Below are positions 14,165 to 20,178 of a stretch of DNA of 24,957 bases, in pieces. Numbering within the stretch: position 1 is the stretch's first letter; each line of letters begins with the position of its first letter. The position numbers and the translations under genes are program-made. The notes under the pieces are model-generated. The model saw only the letters and a program-made list of their open reading frames with translations, had not been told where the DNA came from and ran no database searches. Source of the stretch: an uncultured Prevotella sp. (GTDB lineage: Bacteria > Bacteroidota > Bacteroidia > Bacteroidales > Bacteroidaceae); assembly GCA_900551055.1 (NCBI GenBank), contig URUK01000037.1, forward strand, positions 1-24,957, written 5' to 3'.

Positions 14165-14713
14165 ATGACAGCACAAGCAAGGGAAATACTTATCTATAAA
14201 GGTAAGAGATACGGTATGGCTACAGAGCCATTAGAACCATACATAGAAACTAACAACATACAGTTTAACCCTGAGAGTATATGTTCTGCATGTTGGCGCG
14301 GTTACATCGGAACATGGAGCATTGAAGACGGCAGGCTGTACCTTATAGACATAGAGACAGACGACAACGGAAAGAAAGTTGGATTGGAATACCTGTTTCC
14401 AAATCAAGAAAAAGTATTTGCCGACTGGTTTACCGGCATACTTCGTGTCCCATACGGCAAGTTGCTTGAGTACGTACATCAAGGATATGCGTCACTCTAT
14501 GAAAAAGAACTTTTCTTGAAAATATCGAAAGGTGTTCTCGTAAATGAACGTAAAATTGACAACACTCTTGATTATGACAATCAAAAAGAGACTGAAAACA
14601 GGACAGTCCCAACCGATAGAATGCCATATTCGGCGGACATCGAAAGAAAAAAGATAAAAGATAAAATATCAAACAAAATACGTAATTTTTTTCGCAAACT
14701 TATAGTAGACTAA
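14165..14713 (+). CDS. uncharacterised 182-aa soluble protein
   Basis: The protein has no signal peptide or membrane segment and is probably cytoplasmic. Its middle holds an alternating beta-strand pattern, CWRGYIGTWSIEDGRLYLIDI (about residues 43-63), followed by LFPNQEKVFADWFTGILRVPYGKLL and a Tyr-rich stretch ending EKELFLKISKGVLV. The C-terminal 50 residues are Lys- and Asn-rich and probably disordered. I recall the WRGY...W-I-DG-LYL pattern from small hypotheticals in several phyla but know of no function. Its place in an accessory run of membrane proteins would be compatible with an immunity- or sensor-like role, which is speculation. Confidence 0.75.
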   Translation: MTAQAREILIYKGKRYGMATEPLEPYIETNNIQFNPESICSACWRGYIGTWSIEDGRLYLIDIETDDNGKKVGLEYLFPNQEKVFADWFTGILRVPYGKLLEYVHQGYASLYEKELFLKISKGVLVNERKIDNTLDYDNQKETENRTVPTDRMPYSADIERKKIKDKISNKIRNFFRKLIVD

Positions 14714-14729
14714 AATAGCCAACAACCTT

Positions 14730-15590
14730 ATGACTGAAAAGAAAATCAAATCAACCAAAATTATATTCACCACACTTATATTGTCAGTTTTATCGGCTTG
14801 CACAACCAATGGGAATACTCCCAAACATAGCAGCAACAACCACCAAACAACCTTAACTTCATATAAAACAAATGTACAGAGCACTCCAAACGAAAAGCGA
14901 AAAGCTGACAGCATATACACGTGCGACTATGTATGTGACAGCCTTACGACTGTAGGCATGGTGGAATGGGCTGTAAACATGCGGGAAAAAGACGAGCTAA
15001 AGATTGAAAACTTAACAACGAAAATATTGAAACTTGTTGACGGAAAAACTTTAACAGCAATACAAAGCGAAATCAAGGCGTGGAACAAATTATGCAAATC
15101 ATTGGACGAAACAACAGCTCAAATCCTCAAGATGGAATGGTGGTTCGGAGGTTCGTTAAGTAGTGTGTATAAAGCCGATGCGCCTATGGAAATACGTTTC
15201 ATCAGACGCGCGTGTCTTGAAGATGATTACAACTTATTGAACAAGAATAATGAAAAAAACGATACGCAAAGCAGTAACACAGCCGCAAATACCAACTTAA
15301 CAGGTATTTCCCATTCTATCGACTCCGCAATTGCATTTGTCAGCCCAAACAACATTGACATTTCATACTTTGAATACGAATATTACGGCTGTCTTGAGGA
15401 ATATGAACAGAGCTTCAAACAATGCAAACAATATGCAGCACAATTAAAAGGACGGTTAAAAGAATGGCTCGACACACGTAAAACGGTAATGTCAACATTA
15501 AGTAAAAATAAAAAAGCCGAATACAACAATCATACAAATAAAGCACTGAACACCATTGCAAAAACTATCAACGGGTGCATAGCCAAATAA
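14730..15590 (+). CDS. putative lipoprotein, uncharacterised
   Basis: The 286-aa product starts with a Lys-rich n-region and a hydrophobic stretch ending in the lipobox LSAC, with the lipidated Cys at residue 24, so it is probably anchored in the envelope. A low-complexity Asn/Ser/Thr-rich linker follows. Residues about 75-165 (ELKIENLTTKIL..., then WWFGGSLSSVYKA...RRACLEDDY) faintly recall the LprI/DUF1311 helical domain, with an internal GGS and a late Cys; this is a weak match. Residues about 215-286 are rich in Lys, Gln, Tyr and Cys and look helical. It is the last gene of the AT-rich cassette, 16 bp after the 182-aa protein gene, and is followed by about 650 bp with no gene. Confidence 0.75.
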   Translation: MTEKKIKSTKIIFTTLILSVLSACTTNGNTPKHSSNNHQTTLTSYKTNVQSTPNEKRKADSIYTCDYVCDSLTTVGMVEWAVNMREKDELKIENLTTKILKLVDGKTLTAIQSEIKAWNKLCKSLDETTAQILKMEWWFGGSLSSVYKADAPMEIRFIRRACLEDDYNLLNKNNEKNDTQSSNTAANTNLTGISHSIDSAIAFVSPNNIDISYFEYEYYGCLEEYEQSFKQCKQYAAQLKGRLKEWLDTRKTVMSTLSKNKKAEYNNHTNKALNTIAKTINGCIAK

Positions 15591-15639
15591 AAAAACAATT
15601 TGTAATTTTACTTGGAACTGACATTTTCTGAAAAGACAG

Positions 15640-15666
15640 GTTCATCTGAAACTTTGTATGATGAAC
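15640..15666. repeat. short hairpin downstream of the lipoprotein gene
   Basis: GTTCATC (15640-15646) and GATGAAC (15660-15666) form a perfect 7-bp inverted repeat with a 13-nt loop. There is no T run after it, so a terminator role is uncertain. Confidence 0.4.
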
Positions 15667-15739
15667 ATTAACAGCAAAATCCTTCCTCGTGGATGACTGA
15701 AACAGAGGGTGCATTGTCATAAAAAGAGAAAAGAAAAAC

Positions 15740-15955
15740 GCAAATCATCCGTCACCTGTCACATCAGGGCGTAACACATTGATTGACAATTGATTACGAT
15801 GTGACAGATGAAAAGGTGCAACCGTCACATCCATCTGTCACAGGCAATACCGTGACGGATGTGACGGATGAAGTATCTTCATCTGTCACAGCATATAACG
15901 CTGATAATCAGAGCATTACACCCCGATGTGACAAGTGACGGATAAAACGCATTTT
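15740..15955. repeat. about 210-bp imperfect inverted repeat rich in TGTGAC/GTCACA
   Basis: The left half (about 15740-15845) aligns with the reverse complement of the right half (about 15846-15955) over most of its length: both read CATCCGTCAC or TATCCGTCAC, then C/T TGTCACATC, a G-rich stretch, a run ending GTGACAGATGAA, and CCGTCACATCC. Nested inside, 15860-15873 and 15877-15890 form a 14-bp stem with one G-T pair and a 3-nt loop, and CTGATAATCAG at 15901-15911 is a perfect palindrome. No gene is seen here; the frame through VTDVTDEV is only 39 codons between stops. This is the largest part of the 15591-16239 gene-free gap. Confidence 0.75.
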
Positions 15956-16019
15956 TTGTTTTCTGTTATATAAGAAACAGGTTCACCAGCCATTTTCCGA
16001 TACAAATTTATCCGTAGCT

Positions 16020-16100
16020 AAAAGGCCACGTTTTATGTTGCAAAAGGTGGCTTTTTACAACGTAAAAGGTCATCTTTCGCCGTCCGAAAGGCGACCTTTT
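16020..16100. repeat. four-unit palindrome array, 22-bp period (copy A)
   Basis: Four 15-bp imperfect palindromes begin at 16020, 16042, 16064 and 16086, exactly 22 bp apart: AAAAGGCCACGTTTT, AAAAGGTGGCTTTTT, AAAAGGTCATCTTTC and GAAAGGCGACCTTTT. The three 7-bp spacers are ATGTTGC, ACAACGT and GCCGTCC; the first two are near complements of each other, so unit 2 with its flanks makes a longer hairpin. A second array with the same geometry lies at 22624-22704. It sits 80 bp upstream of the metA promoter. Confidence 0.9.
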
Positions 16101-16179
16101 AGCAATACGCTGATTTTCAATGTGTACCGCGCTGCATGCTTTTTCTGCACACGGCAAGCCCTGCTTGCGGATTTTTTTG

Positions 16180-16187
16180 TACTTTTG
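16180..16187 (+). promoter_or_regulatory. -7 promoter element of metA
   Basis: TACTTTTG at 16180-16187 matches TAnnTTTG. No clear TTG is found at the right distance upstream. The predicted leader is about 45 nt, too short for most riboswitch classes, and ends in a purine-rich AAAGGAG six bases before the ATG. Confidence 0.6.
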
Positions 16188-16239
16188 CAGTATCTTAAAA
16201 CACAAGCTGTACCCATATAAACAGAAGAAAGGAGAAAGA

Positions 16240-17157
16240 ATGCCATTAAGGATACCTGACGGACTGCCAGCCATCGAGGCGCTGAAGAGCGAAAACATAT
16301 TCGTTATGGACTCGTCACGCGCCCACGCACAAGACATCCGTCCGCTGCGCATAGTAATACTCAACCTCATGCCTCTGAAGGTAACGACGGAGACAGACCT
16401 GATACGTGTGTTGTCGAACACGCCGCTGCAAATCGACATAACGTTCATGAAGCTGAAAAGCCACACGCCGAAGAACACTCCGGTGGAGCACATGATGGCG
16501 TTCTACAAGAGTTTCGACGAGCTGTGCGGAACGAAGTTCGACGGCATGATAGTTACCGGCGCGCCCGTGGAACACCTGCGCTTCGAGGACGTGAACTACT
16601 GGCCGGAACTGACTGAGATATTCACATGGGCGCGGACACACGTTTACAGCACACTTTACATCTGCTGGGCGGCGCAGGCCGGGCTGTACTTCCACTACGG
16701 CGTGGAGAAGCGGATGCTTGAAAGAAAGATGTTCGGCGTGTTCCGCCAGTTCATCGAGGAACCGCTGCTGCCAATATTCCGCGGCTTCGACGACTACTTC
16801 TACATGCCGCAGAGCAGGCACTCGGAAGTGACCGCTGGCGACATAGCCCGGCACAAGGAGCTGCGCATCATCGCCCAGTCGCCCGTAAGCGGCGTGGGCG
16901 TCTGCATGGCGCGCGAGGGGCGCGAGTTCTTCATAACAGGCCATCTTGAATACACGCGCGACACGCTCGACAAGGAGTACCGCCGCGACATGGGCAAGCG
17001 TAACGACGTTGACGTACCCGTGAACTACTACCGCGACGACAATCCACAGCTCGGGCCGCTGGTAAGGTGGCGCGCACACGCCAACCTGTTCTTCACCAAC
17101 TGGCTGAACTACTACGTTTACCAGACAACGCCGTATGATATTGAGAAAATCAAATAA
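16240..17157 (+). CDS. metA: homoserine O-acyltransferase, MetA family, predicted acetyl-CoA type
   Basis: The 305-aa enzyme activates homoserine for methionine synthesis by O-acylation. The MetA catalytic set is complete and in the same numbering as E. coli: Lys47 in MPLK, Cys142 in YICWAAQAG, His235 and Glu237 in TGHLEY. Residue 111 is Glu (GAPVEH, 108-112). In characterised MetA enzymes, Glu at 111 goes with acetyl-CoA use (Bacillus cereus) and Gly with succinyl-CoA use (E. coli), so the predicted product is O-acetylhomoserine although the family name says succinyltransferase. The frame opens earlier, at 16120, but that part runs over the -7 element; ATG 16240 with a purine-rich AAAGGAG just before it is the start. 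The stop codon is embedded in a polypurine repeat. Confidence 0.95.
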   Translation: MPLRIPDGLPAIEALKSENIFVMDSSRAHAQDIRPLRIVILNLMPLKVTTETDLIRVLSNTPLQIDITFMKLKSHTPKNTPVEHMMAFYKSFDELCGTKFDGMIVTGAPVEHLRFEDVNYWPELTEIFTWARTHVYSTLYICWAAQAGLYFHYGVEKRMLERKMFGVFRQFIEEPLLPIFRGFDDYFYMPQSRHSEVTAGDIARHKELRIIAQSPVSGVGVCMAREGREFFITGHLEYTRDTLDKEYRRDMGKRNDVDVPVNYYRDDNPQLGPLVRWRAHANLFFTNWLNYYVYQTTPYDIEKIK

Positions 17158-17298
17158 AAGGTAAAAGAGTAAAAAGGTAAAAAAGTAGAAATAGAAAGAT
17201 AGAAAAGTAAAAAGATAAATAAGAAACAAAAAATCAGAAAAGATGATGCTGTGTATGCGCAGCCTTTTACCTTTTTACTTTTTTACCTTTTTACTTTA
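17155..17298. repeat. polypurine/polypyrimidine octamer repeat between metA and the U32 gene
   Basis: From the metA stop codon to about 17220 the strand is nearly all purine plus T, in degenerate 8-nt units (GTAAAAGA, GTAAAAAG, GTAAAAAA, GTAGAAAT). From 17263 to 17298 the complementary units follow (CCTTTTAC, CTTTTTAC). The arms can pair in several registers because of the 8-nt period. It fills most of the 154-bp gap and is the third member of the family seen at 9162 and 11022. Confidence 0.8.
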
Positions 17299-17311
17299 AT
17301 AAAGGTTGAAC

Positions 17312-19150
17312 ATGCAAACATTGGAACTGTTATCGCCAGCCAAGAACATTGAATGTGGTATGGCTGCCATCGACCACGGAGCCGATGCGGTTTACATCGG
17401 TGCTGAAAGCGGAGGGGCACGTGCCGCCGCCGGCAACAGCGTCAGCGACATTGCGGAGCTTTGCCGCTACGCCCACCAGTTCGGCGCGCGCGTGTACGTA
17501 ACAGTGAACACCATCGTTTACGAAGACGAACTAACAGCCACACGTGAACTGCTGCGCAGGCTCGCCGACGCCGGTGTCGATGCCATACTGGCACAGGACA
17601 TGGCCCTGCTGCAAATGCCACGCTACGGCATGGAGCTGCACGCAAGCACGCAGACCGACAACCGCACAGCGGAAAAGGCGGCATGGCTCGCGCTCAACGG
17701 GTTCAGCCGCGTAGTGCTGGCACGCGAGCTATCGCTCGACGACATACGGCACATCCATCAGGCAGTGCCGTCGGTGCAGTTGGAATGTTTTGTACACGGA
17801 GCACTGTGCGTGTCGTATTCGGGACTGTGCTACGCCTCGCAATACTGCTTCAAGCGCAGTGCCAACAGAGGCGAGTGCGCCCAGTTCTGCCGGTTGAAGT
17901 TCGACCTTATTGACGCCGACGGCAAAGCCATAGAGCGCGGAAAGCACCTGATCTCACTCAAAGACATGAGCCGCATGAAATGGATTGAACAGCTGGCCGA
18001 CGCCGGAGTGACATCATTCAAGATAGAAGGAAGGCTCAAAGACGTTGCATACGTCAAGAACATAACCGCCGCATACAGTGAAGAACTTGACAAGCTCGTG
18101 GCCCGGCATCCCGACCGTTACCGCCGCGCGTCGCTGGGACGGTGCAGCTACACGTTCAAGCCCGACATCAACCGTACGTTCAACAGAGGCTACACCGACT
18201 ACTTCATGCACGAAGCCGGCAGCAGGATATGGTCACCCGGCACGCCGAAAGCCATAGGACAGAGCGTCGGCACGGTAAAAGACGTTGGCGCAGGACACAT
18301 CACCGTCGCTGGAACGGCGGTGTTTGCCAACGGCGACGGGCTGTGTTTCTTCAACGGAAAAGAGCTGTGCGGCTTCCGTGTTAACCGAGCCGAGGGGAAC
18401 AAAATATATCCCCTAAGCATTCCACAGGGGCTGCGCAAAGGCATGGAGCTGTTCAGAAACCACGACAAGGCTTTTGAAACACTGCTTGCCAAGCCTTCTG
18501 CCAAGCGCAAGATAGCCGTAAGCATAAGTATGGAGGAAACTGCCGGCGGACTGAAAGCCGTTTTCACGGCCGAAGACGGGACACGGGTGGAAGTGGAAGA
18601 GCTGATTGATGCGCAACAGGCAGAGAAGCCCCAGAAGGAATATATGCGCCGGCAGATGGAGCGGCTCGGCAACACTCCGTTCGAATGTACGGCGTTCTCA
18701 ACCGTGCCCGAAGAGCCACGCCGCTTCGTTCCGGCCAGCATATTGGCCGGAATACGCCGACAGGCCGCCGACAAGCTGCAAAAGGCAATAATCGTAAAAG
18801 ACCGCTCTTACAAGCCGCAGAACAACACGGCGGAACTTGAAAAGATTGCACGCAACGAATATCCTGCCGCAACGCAGTACAACTACAACATAGCAAACAG
18901 CGAGGCGCGGCAGCTATACCGCAACGAAGGAATAGCCATCGACACTCCGGCCTTCGAACTTCAGAAGCCGCAAAGGCCGCAGATAATGCAATGCCGACAC
19001 TGCCTGCGACGCGCATTGGGCCACTGCCTGCGCCACGGAGGCACTCCACCGCAATGGCGCGAACCGCTCAGGCTGCGTATGGACGACGGCAGGACGTTCA
19101 GCGTGGAGTTTGACTGCAAGCAATGCCAAATGAACATATACGCCGACTGA
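17312..19150 (+). CDS. U32 family peptidase-like protein (RlhA/TrhP-type RNA hydroxylation family)
   Basis: The 612-aa protein belongs to family U32 (COG0826). The N-terminus ELLSPAKN...AIDHGADAVYIG and the signature ECFVHGALCVSYSGLC (158-173) followed by Cys-rich SANRGECAQFCR (about 184-195) are diagnostic. Members in E. coli act in hydroxylation of tRNA U34 (TrhP) or 23S rRNA C2501 (RlhA); older annotation as collagenase is doubtful for most. The size, with a long second half, is closer to RlhA. The C-terminus has five cysteines, Cys561-x2-Cys564, Cys572 and Cys602-x2-Cys605, a likely metal or Fe-S site. A TTG at 17306 is two codons upstream; ATG 17312 is chosen. The next gene starts 1 bp after the stop. 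Confidence 0.9.
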   Translation: MQTLELLSPAKNIECGMAAIDHGADAVYIGAESGGARAAAGNSVSDIAELCRYAHQFGARVYVTVNTIVYEDELTATRELLRRLADAGVDAILAQDMALLQMPRYGMELHASTQTDNRTAEKAAWLALNGFSRVVLARELSLDDIRHIHQAVPSVQLECFVHGALCVSYSGLCYASQYCFKRSANRGECAQFCRLKFDLIDADGKAIERGKHLISLKDMSRMKWIEQLADAGVTSFKIEGRLKDVAYVKNITAAYSEELDKLVARHPDRYRRASLGRCSYTFKPDINRTFNRGYTDYFMHEAGSRIWSPGTPKAIGQSVGTVKDVGAGHITVAGTAVFANGDGLCFFNGKELCGFRVNRAEGNKIYPLSIPQGLRKGMELFRNHDKAFETLLAKPSAKRKIAVSISMEETAGGLKAVFTAEDGTRVEVEELIDAQQAEKPQKEYMRRQMERLGNTPFECTAFSTVPEEPRRFVPASILAGIRRQAADKLQKAIIVKDRSYKPQNNTAELEKIARNEYPAATQYNYNIANSEARQLYRNEGIAIDTPAFELQKPQRPQIMQCRHCLRRALGHCLRHGGTPPQWREPLRLRMDDGRTFSVEFDCKQCQMNIYAD

Positions 19151-19151
19151 A

Positions 19152-20111
19152 ATGAACATTTTACACAACAGACACAGCATGCTCGCCACTGCGGTCATAC
19201 TCGCCATCATGGCCATGACCGTGCTTTCAAGCTGCCACGGCTATCAGCGCAATAGCGCATGGGCACAATACATGGCCGCCGACACCGCCACCGCCGACTC
19301 TAATACCATACGCAGGCATTACGGACAGAGCTATAACTTCGTGGTGAAGGCCGACTCCATAATCATGGTAAAACAGCAGCCGGAAGAGGTTTTGACACGC
19401 ATGCACACCGACACGCTGGCCGTCTACAAAGGCAACCACGTCGCCGTGGCCGAGATACGCATACTGCCTAACGACAGCGTGGACAGCGTATGGGTGCAGA
19501 TAGCACGCGACCAGCAGACCATCGGATGGCTGCACGAGCAGACGCTGCTCTCGTCTGTTGTGCCAGACGACCCCATATCACAGTTCATAAAGACATTCTC
19601 CGACGTACACCTTGTAATGTTCCTGACGGTAATCTGCGTCATTGCCGTTGTTTACCTGATACGTACCGCCACACGGCGGAAGGCGCACATTGTGCATATC
19701 AACGACATACCGACTTTATACCCCACCCTTCTGGCACTCACTGTGGCCGCCGGAGCCGTGATATATGCCAGTCTGCGGATGTTCGCCGGTGACGTATGGG
19801 AACATTTCTATTACCACCCTACGCTTAATCCGCTAATCGTACCGCCGGTATTAGGCGTGTTCCTTGCATTCGTATGGGCTATGGTTATCATCGCGCTGGC
19901 CGCAATCGACGTGGTGCGCAACATTCTCCCGCCGGCCGACGCCATGCTGTACCTGTGCGGACTGGCCGCCGTATGTGCAACGAACTACATCGTTTTCACC
20001 GTTGCAACATTATATTATATTGGTTACCCGCTGTTCATAGCTTACGCCGTGTATGCCGTCTGGACATACTTCAAAAGGTTCGGGGCGCTGTATAAAAATA
20101 CACATAAATGA
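19152..20111 (+). CDS. membrane protein with N-terminal lipobox-like signal, SH3-like region and four TM helices
   Basis: The 319-aa protein begins with a hydrophobic signal (about residues 10-27) ending in LSSC, a possible lipobox with Cys28. Residues about 60-135 form a beta-rich, SH3-like extracytoplasmic region (DSVWVQIARDQQTIGWLHEQ is typical of such domains). Then come a hydrophobic helix at about 150-170 and three or so more between about 188 and 305. I recognise it as a type of uncharacterised Bacteroidales envelope protein but know no function. The start lies 1 bp after the U32 stop, so the two are co-transcribed. The next promoter begins right after its stop codon. Confidence 0.75.
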   Translation: MNILHNRHSMLATAVILAIMAMTVLSSCHGYQRNSAWAQYMAADTATADSNTIRRHYGQSYNFVVKADSIIMVKQQPEEVLTRMHTDTLAVYKGNHVAVAEIRILPNDSVDSVWVQIARDQQTIGWLHEQTLLSSVVPDDPISQFIKTFSDVHLVMFLTVICVIAVVYLIRTATRRKAHIVHINDIPTLYPTLLALTVAAGAVIYASLRMFAGDVWEHFYYHPTLNPLIVPPVLGVFLAFVWAMVIIALAAIDVVRNILPPADAMLYLCGLAAVCATNYIVFTVATLYYIGYPLFIAYAVYAVWTYFKRFGALYKNTHK

Positions 20112-20114
20112 TGA

Positions 20115-20145
20115 TTGTACGGCTCGCCGATTGTCACTACCTTTG
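20115..20145 (+). promoter_or_regulatory. promoter of the TonB-dependent receptor gene
   Basis: TTG at 20115-20117, a 20-bp spacer and TACCTTTG at 20138-20145 make a textbook Bacteroidota promoter. The predicted start near 20152 leaves a 27-nt leader before the ATG at 20179 and rules out the longer frame from 20053. Confidence 0.82.
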
Positions 20146-20178
20146 CAGGCGTCAAACAAAATAGCCCGTTTCAGGATA

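Noticed and set aside
12487..15590. Integrative element with its own integrase or transposase
   Set aside because: No integrase, transposase, relaxase or tRNA attachment site is found in or beside the cassette; only its base composition and flanking repeats suggest transfer.
15783..15938. Small ORF reading VTDVTDEV
   Set aside because: It is only about 39-50 codons between stops, with no ATG at its start, and its repetition is explained by the inverted repeat.
16020..16100. CRISPR array
   Set aside because: Period is only 22 bp, spacers are 7 bp, and the units are palindromic; no cas genes are near.
16120..16239. N-terminal extension of MetA
   Set aside because: It reads through the -7 element at 16180-16187, and the ATG at 16240 gives exactly the E. 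coli catalytic numbering.
16188..16239. SAM riboswitch in front of metA
   Set aside because: The predicted leader is only about 45 nt and I saw none of the conserved stem or pseudoknot sequences of SAM-I or SAM-II.
20053..20178. Longer N-terminus for the TonB receptor
   Set aside because: It would overlap the upstream gene and contain the promoter at 20115-20145; the ATG at 20179 starts a proper signal peptide.
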